64,000 nt of DNA, from assembly GCF_002109325.1 (NCBI RefSeq), contig NZ_CP015348.1:2853501-2917500 (forward strand). The letters are read 5' to 3'. Below are positions 17,735 to 27,242 of this stretch, in pieces. A program made the position numbers and the translations under genes. The stretch is from Sporosarcina ureae. Lineage in GTDB: Bacteria; Bacillota; Bacilli; Bacillales_A; Planococcaceae. Positions within the stretch are counted from its first letter, which is position 1; the number at the start of each line of letters is the position of its first letter. The notes beneath the pieces were generated by a model, which was given only the letters and a program-made list of their open reading frames with translations, ran no database searches and was not told the DNA's origin.

Positions 17735-19011
17735 TCATGCTACTAATTGTAAACAGTGAAGGTCCGCAAGCATTTGCTCACCATCAAATTTCCGCTTTTT
17801 TGTACACATGGCATGAAGAACCTTTAGTAATTTGCTACATAACACGACCATCGACTCCTTCTTACGAAGGGGATTTTGAGGTCGTTGCGTATAATACTGA
17901 TGAAGCTTCATAAAGGCAGGGTTGTTTCTAAGGATTGGATGCATTGCTCTGAATAAAATAGCCCGTAATCGTCTTCGTCCTCGTTTTGATATCTTCTTCA
18001 TTCCCTTATGTTTACCAGAGGAATTCTCATGTAACGTAAGTCCCGCTAATTTAATTAATTGGCGTGGACTTTCAAAGTCAGTAAAACTTCCAATCTCCGC
18101 TAAGAGACCGGAAATAGTTCTACGGGAAATTCCCGGAAATGAAGCGAGATATTCATAATCAGCCGTTTGGACAATTAAGGATTGTATTTCCTCTTCAATC
18201 ATCGCAAGTTCTTCCTCGAGTAGACGGTATTGGCGAATGAGACATTGTATCTCTCGTTTAGCTCCCCAAGGAGCCACGGTGATGCCAATGGATGTCTGAG
18301 CTACCTCAATGACTTTAGCTGCTATTTTGGGTCGCCTTTGCTTCATCTGACTCGCTTTCGCGCATTGATCCGCTAAATCAGCTGTTGTCATATTGACCAG
18401 CTCTGCAGGCAACGGGTTGTCTCCAACACACCTAGAACCATGGCTCCAAAATCTGAGAATACCTCGAATAGCTCAGGGAAGTATTTATCTACCCATCGAT
18501 GAATTCTGTTTTTCAGAATGGTGCGGTCGTCTATTAAAGTTTGCTCAAGCGTGAAACAGGAACGAATATTTGCTGCTTGATCCCGAAGAAGCTTCGGATA
18601 TGAGAAACGACCATCTTTCATTAGCCGTGCGATCGTCAGAGCGTCTTTCTTATCGTTTTTGGTTTGCAGATTATCATCTAATTCCTTAACTTTCTTCACA
18701 TGCATCGGATTGATAACGACCAGTGGTATACCGTAGTCCTCTAGGAAATATGCTAAATTCAACCAGTAATGTCCTGTAGGCTCCACGCCCACTATCACAT
18801 GCGATTTATCGAATTCTTTCATACCCTCTAGTATTTCTTGATAGAACTGTTCAAACCCTTTACGCGTCTGTTTAACGAGAAATGCTTTTTTCAAAACACG
18901 TCCACGTTCATCGACAAAGGTTGCGTAATGATTATGTTTAGCAATGTCGATACCTATCACTAATGTTTGTTCTGTGACTTGATTAATTTTAGTATTTTCT
19001 TTAGAATTCAT
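17735..19011 (-). pseudogene. IS110-family transposase, one frameshift
   Basis: The N-terminal part (19011 to about 18413) has the DEDD/RuvC-like domain: GIDIAKHNHYATF, VGVEPTGHYW and KNDKKDALTIARL. The C-terminal part (to 17735) has the Tnp_20 domain with FPGISRRTISGLLAEIG and the Ser-containing ENSSGKHKG. The two frames join near 18413-18420, where ACAACCCGTTGCC would read through as LETTPLPAEL if one more C were present. The break is a single C-run contraction, so the enzyme may be intact in the cell. AGGAGGACTCAC precedes ATG 19011. Confidence 0.85.
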
Positions 19012-19098
19012 GTGAGTCCTCCTGGGTTATAATTAGGGGTCAAGCCGTCGACGCCTTGACACCCCGAATCATACCAAGGGGACTTTTCTATTTCAATA

Positions 19099-19250
19099 GG
19101 GTTCCACTAACCAAACAGGAATGCTCCCGATGGATCAGCTCGAAAGGAGAGACAACCAAGAGGGAGCTTGCGACCTGGTTGGCTCACCGAGAGCCCATGG
19201 GAAAGCGTCCGCCTGGAACGCCTATCAACGGTATCCACACGTCTACCAGC
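19099..19250. repeat. REP/MITE-like palindromic repeat, copy 2 (next to the IS110 end)
   Basis: Carries the family core GAGACAACCAAGAGGGAGC...CCTGGTTGGCTCACCG and the right end AAGCGTCCGCCTGGAACG, in the orientation opposite to copy 1. Its left end is missing; it starts at ATGCTCCCGATGG about 35 bases beyond the IS-side hairpin. Confidence 0.75.
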
Positions 19251-19332
19251 CGCGCTATATTCAAATCAAAAAACTTCCCCTTGCCAAACAATCAGAAAAT
19301 TCGTATCATGTAAGAGAAGGAGTGTGAAGGCC

Positions 19333-20490
19333 TTGTTAACAGCTCTTACAAGCCAAGGGAAGCAAGTCGTGCTAACACGGCAGACATCTCTTGACAGCTT
19401 ACGAGAGTGGCGTAAAACCGAAACCTTTCATTGTCCACAATGCAAAGAACAAGTACTCTTGAAAGTCGGCGACATCATCATCCCGCACTTTGCCCACCAC
19501 CAACAAACCAACTGCCGAGACAGCTTCTCAGAAGGAGAATCCCCAATCCATCTACTCGGTAAAATCCAACTCTATGAACTATTTTCACATCTACCATTAC
19601 AAACTGAAATGGAACCTTATCTGCCTGATATCCAGCAACGACCCGACCTGCTAGTCACATGGCAAAATCAGCAAGTACCCATTGAATTCCAGTGCAGCAC
19701 GATTCCGATTGCACTCATCCTCGAACGCAATGCAGGTTACCATTCCATGAACATGCAACCCATTTGGATCCTATTGACCCCTCCGAAAATTCAAGACTCT
19801 TCAGCATGTGTATTGACTCATCGTTTCTCTCAATTCCAACAACACTTCATCCGTCCAATTCATTCGAGCACTAAAGAAACTCTGTCGATCCTTCTGACAT
19901 ATAATCCACTGAAGCAACAATTCCACTATTTAAGTCATTTCATTCATCTTCGCGGTACATCGTTTGCGCTGTGTCACTCCGTCATGCGTATCAAACATCA
20001 AACCATTCCGTTTGCTATTCCTGCCGCTCCGTCGACTACAGATGTAGAAGGACTGACACGTCATTATCAAACTGCACGTCGAAAGTATCTTCGGTCGGTA
20101 ATTGGGTATAATCAAAGAGGTATCCATCATCGCTTTTTGCGTGCTTGTTATGAAATGCGTGTCCAGCCGATTCAATTACCTGCATGGATTGGCGTTCCTA
20201 CATTCGGGCAAGAAGCATTTAGTGAGTCCGATTGCGAATGGCAACTACTACTTATTGCAGCTATCCGACAAACGATGAGGACACCCTTTCAACCGGATCG
20301 ATCTCTTCTTCGTACATTCGTAAAGACATTTGAAGGAAACTCGACATTGCAGTTGGAAGCTTGCGAACACTATATGGATTTCTTAAGAGAGCAACGCATA
20401 GATATCTACAGGCTCGATAAATTCATTGGAAGAGATTTTACACTGGATGTACTTTCAGGGAGATTTCTTGCAATGCATGCGAGGAATTGA
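19333..20490 (+). CDS. coiA: CoiA, competence protein
   Basis: 385 residues from TTG 19333, ten bases after AAGGAG (19317-19322); the upstream open frame runs through the REP element and is spurious. The N-terminal part has a zinc-finger-like CPQCKEQVLLKVGDIIIPHFAH segment. A PD-(D/E)XK nuclease-type core follows (PYLPDIQQRPDLLV ... PIEFQCSTIP). In transformable Firmicutes CoiA is needed for recombination of incoming DNA. The position before pepF matches B. subtilis. The promoter region has been replaced by the REP/IS junction. Confidence 0.88.
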   Translation: MLTALTSQGKQVVLTRQTSLDSLREWRKTETFHCPQCKEQVLLKVGDIIIPHFAHHQQTNCRDSFSEGESPIHLLGKIQLYELFSHLPLQTEMEPYLPDIQQRPDLLVTWQNQQVPIEFQCSTIPIALILERNAGYHSMNMQPIWILLTPPKIQDSSACVLTHRFSQFQQHFIRPIHSSTKETLSILLTYNPLKQQFHYLSHFIHLRGTSFALCHSVMRIKHQTIPFAIPAAPSTTDVEGLTRHYQTARRKYLRSVIGYNQRGIHHRFLRACYEMRVQPIQLPAWIGVPTFGQEAFSESDCEWQLLLIAAIRQTMRTPFQPDRSLLRTFVKTFEGNSTLQLEACEHYMDFLREQRIDIYRLDKFIGRDFTLDVLSGRFLAMHARN

Positions 20491-20538
20491 GAAATACAAT
20501 AGAGTCAAATAACGGTAAATGCTGAAGGAGGAATTGGA

Positions 20539-22341
20539 TTGACGAATGAAACAAAGTATTGACGCGCGATGAGGTATTTGAAGAAGAAACTTGGCGCTTG
20601 GAGGATATATTTCTTCTGATGAAGCATGGGATAAAGAGTACCGAAAAGTCGAAGAGATGGCTAAAGAAGCTGAAAACTATAAAGGTACGCTTGGGAACGG
20701 TGCACGTCCATTATTTGAAGCGTTAACATATCGTGATAATTAGCAGAACGTCTCCGTAGGTTATTACGTATGCTCATTTAAAACAGATCAAGATACGACA
20801 ATAGCTTTTATCAGGCAATGGATGGTCGAATCAGAACATTGGTCGTGAAAATCTCTACAGCATTGTCTTATTTCACACCCGAGTTGCTTTCTATCGATGA
20901 AAAGCAACTGAATGAACGATTGAGTCACATGAAGGTTTGCGAGTATATAAGCAAGAATTCAGGAATGAATGCAGAACGTGCTCACATCTTGTCTTCGGAA
21001 CAAGAGAATTAATTGCGCAGTTGTCTGAAGTGACAGGGAGTCTTCTGAAACATTCAGCATGTTAAACAATGCGGATTGACTTCGGAATGGTCAAAGACGA
21101 AAACGGTAATGATGTTCAATTGACACATGGTCGTTATTCACATTTCTTGAAAGTAAAGATCCGAAAGTGCGGGAAGCGGCATTTAAGAAATGTATTCAAG
21201 ATATGGTGAATTCAAAAATACATTTGCTTCTACGTTAAGTGGTAACGTAAAAGGTCATAATGTCAGCGCAAGAATTCGGAATTATAGTTCGGCAAGAGCA
21301 GCAGCTTTGTCAAATAACCATATTCCAGAGCAAGTATATGAAAATCTCTTATCTACAATCAATAAAAACCTAGGTTTATTGCATCGCTATGTTGCCTTGC
21401 GTAAGAAAGTATTGAAACTAGATGAGCTGCATATGTGGGATATCTACACGCCGTTAGTTGAGGACACGGAGATGAAGTACACATACGAGCAAGCAAAAGA
21501 AACGATGCTCGAGAGCTTCCATCCGCTTGGCGAAGGGTATAAAGCAGTAGTAAAAGAAGGTCTTGATAATCGCTGGGTCGATGTTCGTGAAAACAAAGGG
21601 AAGCGTTCAGGAGCCTATTCATCTGGCACGTATGGAACAAACCCATACATCTTGATGAACTGGCAAGATAACGTAAGCAACTTGTTTACACTTGCTCATG
21701 AATTCGGTCACAGTGTACACAGTTATTACTCCCGTGAGAATCAACCATTCATTTATAGTGGCTATTCCATATTTGTAGCAGAAGTAGCGTCAACTGTAAA
21801 TGAAGCGCTGTTGAATGACCACTTACTGAAAGTGACGACTGATGAAGATCAACGAATCTATTTATTGAACTATTGGCTCGATGGATTCCGTGCAACAGTG
21901 TTCCGTCAGACGATGTTTGCGGAATTTGAGCATTTGATTCATAAGCTGGATCAAGAAGGGGTACCACTGACGGCTGAAAAGTTAACAGAAGAATATTACG
22001 CGTTAAATGAAAAGTATTATGGGGACGCTATTATTAGCGATGAAGAAATAGGTATGGAGTGGGCACGTATTCCTCACTTCTATATGAATTACTATGTCTA
22101 TCAATACGCAACAGGATATAGCGCAGCTGTTGCACTCAGCAAGCAAATTCTTGAAGAAGGTGAGCCAGCAGTAGAACGGTATATTACGAATTTCCTGAAG
22201 GCTGGATCATCTGATTATCCGATTGAAGTCCTCAAAAAGGCGGGTGTCGATATGACATCTGAAAAGCCGATTGAAGAAGCGTGTAGAGTATTTGAAGAAC
22301 GATTGAACGAGTTAGAACAGTTATTGGAAAAGAGAGGGTAA
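20539..22341 (+). pseudogene. pepF: Oligoendopeptidase F with many one-base deletions in its 5' third
   Basis: From about 21190 the frame is clean for 383 residues and includes the M3 zinc site HEFGHSVH, plus NKGKRSGAYSSGTYGTNPY and RIPHFYMNYYVYQYATGYSAA. From TTG 20539 (AAGGAGG at 20525) to 21190 the familiar sequence (TNETK, LTRDEVFEEETWRLEDIF, DEAWDKEY, TYAHLKTDQDT, TPELLSIDEKQL, DENGNDVQLTHGRY) is spread over all three frames. At least nine breaks are each repaired by adding one base, mostly to an A, T or G run. Clustered sequence error is more likely than decay; the 3' half shows no loss. Confidence 0.85.
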
Positions 22342-22567
22342 TATTTTCCTGCATGTTTCGACAGACATTTGCGAAAATCATGACATATGGATGAAAGCTG
22401 TTAGTATTTGTTGAAGTCATTTGTCATTTATGATATGGTGTAAATGTGGAATAAATCACATACCAAACATACACCCCTTTTGTTTGAACGTGAACATTTC
22501 TCCCATTCCCTTTGAAAGAGAGCATTCACTCCCCCCCAGGAGCGGATGCTCTTTTCTTTTTGTCTAC

Positions 22568-22602
22568 ATAAAAAGCCGAAGCTCCAAATAGGGCTTCGGC
22601 TA
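22568..22602 (-). terminator. spxH-yjbI operon terminator
   Basis: On the minus strand AGCCGAAGC and GCTTCGGCT pair and are followed by a T-run, nine bases after the spxH stop. Confidence 0.85.
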
Positions 22603-22611
22603 GTATAAGGG

Positions 22612-23436
22612 CTATTTAATTAAAGAACAGTTAGGTTGTTTTTTACGCCATAATGTACGTTCTGGTACACAAACTCTTTCAATTTCCTGTTTGAGTATCC
22701 GTTTCTTCAATTCGCGGTCAGCTTCTTTTTCGGTCATGTGACACATTTCCGCGATTTCTTTAGTCGTAAGCAGATCGAAGCGATTGAATAACGAATCCAT
22801 GGAAGGTGGCATGTCAGGAAGGAGTTGTCCTCCGACAAGCTCTTCTAGAATCTGTTCATAAATCGAATAGTCGTAGAGACCACCCACTTTTAATCCTTCA
22901 TCTTCAATATTACTATTGAAGAAAACGAAGGTTGGCGCCTCGTCCACTTCCATTTCATTACCTAAATACATATCGACTTGCAATGCGCGCAATGTCTCTT
23001 CTGAAGTGAAGTCTGTTATAAACTCATCCACATCTAGATTAATACGTGCGGCAATTTCCACAAGTACTGAAAACGAAGCAACATCCCGCTTTTTCAAAAA
23101 GGAATACTCAAGCAAGGATGATAAATAACGGAATCCAGCACGTTTACCTTGAAACTCAGCGGCTTTAACCGCGATGCTAGGAAAACAAGGATTAGACCGT
23201 TTGGTTGTCTTGGCATCCTTAGGGTCAAGTAGAGACGGTACATTCAATTTTGTCATGGGAGTCTTCAACGCGATGCGTAACGTGAAATAGTGATCGTATT
23301 CGACTTGCAATTTACGTAGCAATGGTTGAAGTGACCAACAATCCTTGCAATAAGGATCTAAAAATACATAAAGTTCAATGGGCTTTACTGAAGCAGAGTA
23401 GTGTAACGTATCATCGATTACTGTTAGATAGTTCAC
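22612..23436 (-). CDS. spxH: SpxH (YjbH), ClpXP adaptor for Spx degradation
   Basis: 274 residues with a DsbA-like thioredoxin fold. The N-terminal FLDPYCKDCW carries the CxxC. The C-terminal part contains DLLTTKEIAEMCHMTEKEADREL, a helical region typical of YjbH. SpxH binds Spx and delivers it to ClpXP; the spx target gene lies 8 kb away. GTG 23436 overlaps the stop of the haemoglobin gene by four bases, showing translational coupling. Confidence 0.92.
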   Translation of the reverse strand: MNYLTVIDDTLHYSASVKPIELYVFLDPYCKDCWSLQPLLRKLQVEYDHYFTLRIALKTPMTKLNVPSLLDPKDAKTTKRSNPCFPSIAVKAAEFQGKRAGFRYLSSLLEYSFLKKRDVASFSVLVEIAARINLDVDEFITDFTSEETLRALQVDMYLGNEMEVDEAPTFVFFNSNIEDEGLKVGGLYDYSIYEQILEELVGGQLLPDMPPSMDSLFNRFDLLTTKEIAEMCHMTEKEADRELKKRILKQEIERVCVPERTLWRKKQPNCSLIK

Positions 23437-23825
23437 TGATCTTCCTCCTCGTTCCTATTTACCATATGGTTGGCTGTTAAGACAAGGCGTTTATAGTAGA
23501 CTTCCCGAAGTGGACCCTCCAGTCCTACGTCATCCATCGCTTCCGCCATGCAAGCTAGCCATGCTTCTGCGCGTGTAGGTGTTATAGGGAAAGGGTTATG
23601 TCGAGCCTTCATCATAGGATGACCGTGTTCTTCTGTGAACAGGTTCGGGCCGCCTAGATATTGAGTCTGAAATTGTTTTTGTTTCCGGGCAGTTTCTGTC
23701 AAATCATCAGGGAATATTGGTATGAGGTCTGGGTGAACAGCCACTTTTTCATAAAATGTATCAATCAGTTCGTGTAGTTTCTTCTCGCCGATCTCCTCAT
23801 AAGGGATGACAGGTTTTCGAGTCAT
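23433..23825 (-). CDS. yjbI: Group II truncated haemoglobin (YjbI)
   Basis: 130 residues from ATG 23825 (AAGGGG ten bases upstream; a GTG at 23834 is the alternative). Globin features: IPYEEIGEKKLHELIDTFYEKV, distal FQTQYLGGPNLFTEEHGHPMMKARH with the proximal His in the HPMM region, and the TrHbII pattern EAWLACMAEAMDDVGL. Its operon with spxH is conserved in Bacillales; in S. aureus the trHb is linked to protection against oxidative or hypochlorous stress. Confidence 0.9.
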   Translation of the reverse strand: MTRKPVIPYEEIGEKKLHELIDTFYEKVAVHPDLIPIFPDDLTETARKQKQFQTQYLGGPNLFTEEHGHPMMKARHNPFPITPTRAEAWLACMAEAMDDVGLEGPLREVYYKRLVLTANHMVNRNEEEDQ

Positions 23826-23984
23826 TGCATTCACACCCCTTCGTTCATCTGTGTCTTTATTCTATCAATGAACGAATTTCTATACAAATAAAAGAACTTA
23901 TTTTGTTTGTTGTTATATTACAGATTGAATATTCAGAGACTGAGAAACATTGAGAAAAGCAACTGGAAGGACAGTAGTGACGTG

Positions 23985-24118
23985 AGGAAAACCATTGATC
24001 GACGCTCTAGGCGGACGCTTTTCCGGAAGGCTCGCGGTAAGCCAACCATGTCGCGGAGCTCCCCTTAAGTTGGCTGATCCTCTCGGAGCCTTGCGCTTAC
24101 GATCAACTGGATAGTTGT
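23985..24118. repeat. REP/MITE-like palindromic repeat, copy 3
   Basis: Ends TTGATCGACGCTCTAGGCGG and, inverted, AGTTGATCGTAAGCGCAAGG frame a core CGCGGTAAGCCAACCATG...AAGTTGGCTGATCC. It lies 150 bases from the trHb start and could form a hairpin between divergent-free neighbours yjbI and cwlQ (both minus). Confidence 0.75.
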
Positions 24119-24152
24119 ACGTAAACATTATGACGCGTTGATATGGAAAATG

Positions 24153-24812
24153 TTAGACCATTGAGTGATAGTTGTTCATGACTTTTTTTACGTAATTTTG
24201 TGTTTCTTTGAACGGGGGGATGCCTCCGTATTTTTTTACGTTCCCCGGACCTGCGTTGTAGGCTGCTAGTGCCATTTCATTTGAGCCGAATTGGTTAAGC
24301 ATTTTGCGCAGGTATTTGGCTCCGCCCATGATGTTTTGCTGAGGATCCATTGGGTTGGATACACCAAGATATTTGGCTGTGCCTGGCATTAGTTGCATGA
24401 GACCGGCTGCGCCTGCATGGCTTTTTGCGTTACTTTTGAAGTTGGACTCTTGCTTGATGACGGCGGCAATCAGTTTTTCGGGTAGTTGGTATTTGTCTGC
24501 TGCTTGTTTGATAATGTCTGCGTATTGATTGTTGGTTCCAGGTGCAGACGTAGTGGCTGGTACAGCGGCAACAGTTTCAACTGGGCTTGTGGAAAAGTTG
24601 AATGAAGTAGCGCTTGTGCCTTGGCTGAGTAGTTGCTCGGCTTGATTTGCGAGTTCTGGACTCATATTATTTCCCGCCATCAATTGCGTCAACATCATTT
24701 GGAATTCATTGGAGCCGGTAGATGAATTGCTACTGAAGGACTGAACCGCTCCAAGAGTTTGTAAGGTATTTATTTCTAGGAGCAACCGAGTGTTACGTGG
24801 GTCAAGATTCAT
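24153..24812 (-). CDS. cwlQ: SLT-type lytic transglycosylase (YjbJ/CwlQ-like)
   Basis: 219 residues from ATG 24812, preceded by GGGGGAAAAAGA. The catalytic SLT domain is C-terminal: [15 protein letters not shown] with the catalytic Glu, [18 protein letters not shown], and [17 protein letters not shown]. The N-terminal 90 residues are a low-complexity linker rich in S, T, A and Q. No Sec signal peptide is seen, as in B. subtilis CwlQ, which is active as both muramidase and transglycosylase. Export is unexplained. Confidence 0.88.
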   Translation of the reverse strand: MNLDPRNTRLLLEINTLQTLGAVQSFSSNSSTGSNEFQMMLTQLMAGNNMSPELANQAEQLLSQGTSATSFNFSTSPVETVAAVPATTSAPGTNNQYADIIKQAADKYQLPEKLIAAVIKQESNFKSNAKSHAGAAGLMQLMPGTAKYLGVSNPMDPQQNIMGGAKYLRKMLNQFGSNEMALAAYNAGPGNVKKYGGIPPFKETQNYVKKVMNNYHSMV

Positions 24813-24965
24813 TCTTTTTCCCCCTATATTTTTCAAGTAGTATATGGATTGATTTATTATATCTATTATACCAACTTTCTTACCATAATGCACAATAACA
24901 AAATGCAACTGTGAGTGGCATATGGTAGACTAAACGTAAAGACTTATATTAAGGAAGTGGATGTC

Positions 24966-25355
24966 TTGGATATGAAAAATGAAATCATTGAAACACGTAA
25001 GAACGGTAATGAAGTTCACTTTATATTGAATCCTGAGGCAGAGTGGCCGTTAGGTTCTCCAGCGGGGAAAATGTTGACAGACACGGATCGACAATCGTTC
25101 GTTTATATCTTCGATCACGATGCTGGCTATCGCTATGCGTATTTCCCAAAAGATAGTTGGAACGGGTTAGTGGATATGCTGTTACAACAAGCAGAGCCTG
25201 TGCTGATTTGGCAAGATGAGAAAATACCATTAACAGGTGCTGCAGAAGAAATGCAGGCGCTTATTTTCAATATTGAAGGAAATGATAATTACGGCGAGGA
25301 ATTCAGTACAGCTGTCGAAGATATCTTCAAGCCGGTGCTGGAAAAGGTGAATTGA
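24966..25355 (+). CDS. yjbL: YjbL, UPF0738 family protein
   Basis: 129 residues; TTG 24966 is chosen because AAGGAAG (24951-24957) is eight bases away. Recognised by the PAGKMLTDTDRQSFVYIF stretch and by its place before nadK. Cytoplasmic, function unknown. In B. subtilis yjbK (CYTH) and yjbM (relQ) flank it; neither is here. Confidence 0.75.
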   Translation: MDMKNEIIETRKNGNEVHFILNPEAEWPLGSPAGKMLTDTDRQSFVYIFDHDAGYRYAYFPKDSWNGLVDMLLQQAEPVLIWQDEKIPLTGAAEEMQALIFNIEGNDNYGEEFSTAVEDIFKPVLEKVN

Positions 25356-25397
25356 TATATGGCAAAAGAATTTCACAAAAAGAATGGAAGTGACGTA

Positions 25398-26231
25398 ATG
25401 AAATTCACAATTCAATCGCGGAATGATGAGATCTCCAATAAACTAATGAAAGAAGCTCGCGTGTATTTACGCGATTTTGGTTTGAAATATGATGAGGAAG
25501 AACCGGATATTGTATTGTCTATTGGTGGTGACGGTACGTTATTGCATGCTTTCCATAAATATATACATCGCTTGGATAAAACTTCTTTTGTTGGAATTCA
25601 TACAGGTCACTTAGGGTTTTATGCAGATTGGAAACCTTCCGAGATAGAAAAGTTGGTTATTCTAATCGCTAGACAAGAATACGAAGTGATTGAGTATCCA
25701 TTGATTGAAGTGACGATCAATTATCGACATTCTGAAAAAAGCGCATCGTATTTAGCGTTGAATGAATCCACAGTAAAATCACCTGAAGTCACTTTGGTGA
25801 TGGACGTTGAGTTAAACGGAGAACACTTCGAACGCTTTAGAGGAGACGGACTTTGCATGTCGACGCCATCCGGATCAACTGCTTACAGTAAATCACTTGG
25901 CGGTGCCATAATTCATCCTTCGTTACCATCTATGCAACTGACAGAAATGGCTTCGATTAACAATCGCGTATTCCGTACGGTAGGTTCACCACTTATTTTA
26001 CCGGATCACCATATTTGTACATTGACACCTGTAAAAGGACCGGATTTCATGGTAACTGTCGATCATTTACAGCTTCTTCATAAAGATGTTAAATCCATTG
26101 AGTACAAAGTATCCAATGAAAAAATGGGCTTTGCACGCTTCCGTCCATTCCCATTCTGGAAACGTGTTGGAGAGTCATTTATAGCGAGTGATTTAATCTA
26201 TGAACGAGAAGATGATGAAAAGAAAAATTAA
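25398..26231 (+). CDS. nadK: NAD kinase
   Basis: 277 residues from ATG 25398. The kinase core is clear: [17 protein letters not shown] (GGDGT, with the general base Asp), THGLGFYADW-type [19 protein letters not shown] (NE/D motif) and the glycine-rich [22 protein letters not shown]. Makes NADP from NAD. Its 3' end overlaps the start of the pseudouridine synthase gene, so they are coupled. Confidence 0.95.
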   Translation: MKFTIQSRNDEISNKLMKEARVYLRDFGLKYDEEEPDIVLSIGGDGTLLHAFHKYIHRLDKTSFVGIHTGHLGFYADWKPSEIEKLVILIARQEYEVIEYPLIEVTINYRHSEKSASYLALNESTVKSPEVTLVMDVELNGEHFERFRGDGLCMSTPSGSTAYSKSLGGAIIHPSLPSMQLTEMASINNRVFRTVGSPLILPDHHICTLTPVKGPDFMVTVDHLQLLHKDVKSIEYKVSNEKMGFARFRPFPFWKRVGESFIASDLIYEREDDEKKN

Positions 26232-27171
26232 CACACCATTTCAATTACAATTTGTTGCGAAGAAAAGTGGATTACTTCGCGAGTTTTTGGCGCAACATGA
26301 AATTTCCAAAACTACATTGACGGCTATTAAATATCGTGGCGGAGAGATCTTGGTGAATGGCCAGCCTCAAAACGTGCGATATAAGCTTCAGATAGATGAT
26401 CAGATAACGGTCTCGTTTCCTCCTGAGCAAATAAGTGACGGATTGACTCCGCAAGATGGAGTATTATCTATTTTATATGAAGATGAAACCCTTCTGATTC
26501 TCGATAAGCCAGCTGGACAGAGCACAATACCTTCCCGCAATCATCCTACTGGAACGCTTGCGAATTTTGTCTGTGGAAAATTTCTAAGAGAAGGCATTCT
26601 ATCTACAGTCCATATGGTGACACGCCTTGATACCGATACATCAGGTATTATTTGTGTGGCGAAAAACCGTCATATTCATCATGTATTGAGCCAACAAATG
26701 GCACAAGATCTATTTCAACGACAATATACGGCATTCGCAGAAGGTATAATCACTCCATCATTTTTAACAATCGAACAACCGATTGGAAGAAAAGAGGGGA
26801 GTATTATTGAAAGAATTGTCCGGGAAGATGGCCAGTATTCGAAAACGGATGTGTCAGTAAGTGCGCATTATCGAAATGAAGCGAACCATTTCTCCATTAT
26901 AGACTTGACATTGCATACGGGACGTACGCATCAGATCCGTGTGCATCTGCAATGGCTAGGTCATCCACTTGTAGGAGATGATTTATATGGTGCGGATCAA
27001 GAGATGTTCCCGCGCCAAGCATTGCATTGCTCACGTGTCAGTTTTCTTCATCCGATCACGAAAGAGAGAATGCATTTTACTAGTTCACTGCCCGAAGATA
27101 TGCAATACTATTTACGGCAAAGTCAACAAGTGTGCGAATACTCTAAGCAACAACTCTCTTATATAAAATAA
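26200..27171 (+). CDS. RluD/YjbO-type pseudouridine synthase
   Basis: RluA-superfamily enzyme: an N-terminal S4-like domain ([32 protein letters not shown]) and the catalytic domain with [13 protein letters not shown] (Asp nucleophile) and [27 protein letters not shown]. It isomerises uridines in rRNA or tRNA. The start is uncertain: ATG 26200, 26212 or 26215; the last has the better upstream GAGAAG. A second family member lies at 41573. Confidence 0.88.
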   Translation: MNEKMMKRKINTPFQLQFVAKKSGLLREFLAQHEISKTTLTAIKYRGGEILVNGQPQNVRYKLQIDDQITVSFPPEQISDGLTPQDGVLSILYEDETLLILDKPAGQSTIPSRNHPTGTLANFVCGKFLREGILSTVHMVTRLDTDTSGIICVAKNRHIHHVLSQQMAQDLFQRQYTAFAEGIITPSFLTIEQPIGRKEGSIIERIVREDGQYSKTDVSVSAHYRNEANHFSIIDLTLHTGRTHQIRVHLQWLGHPLVGDDLYGADQEMFPRQALHCSRVSFLHPITKERMHFTSSLPEDMQYYLRQSQQVCEYSKQQLSYIK

Positions 27172-27242
27172 TATGTGCAATATAATGGAACTTAATGGTA
27201 TGTTTTAGCGTACGGTAAGTGCAGAAGGGAAGGTGTGAAATC

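Larger units (their letters stand above)
17437..19066 (-). mobile_element. IS110-family insertion sequence (edges approximate)
   Basis: One transposase reading frame (17735-19011, minus) with about 300 bases of structured non-coding DNA on its 3' side and a GGGGTCAAG...CTTGACACCCC hairpin on its 5' side (19037-19066). IS110 elements have no simple terminal repeats, so the ends cannot be fixed from one copy. It separates the repeat array from coiA. Confidence 0.75.

Noticed and set aside
17340..19250. Clean split of one REP element by the IS110
   Set aside because: Left-end-like sequence appears twice (17341-17372 and 17636-17682) and does not join base-to-base with the right part at 19099, so a simple insertion cannot be reconstructed from this copy.
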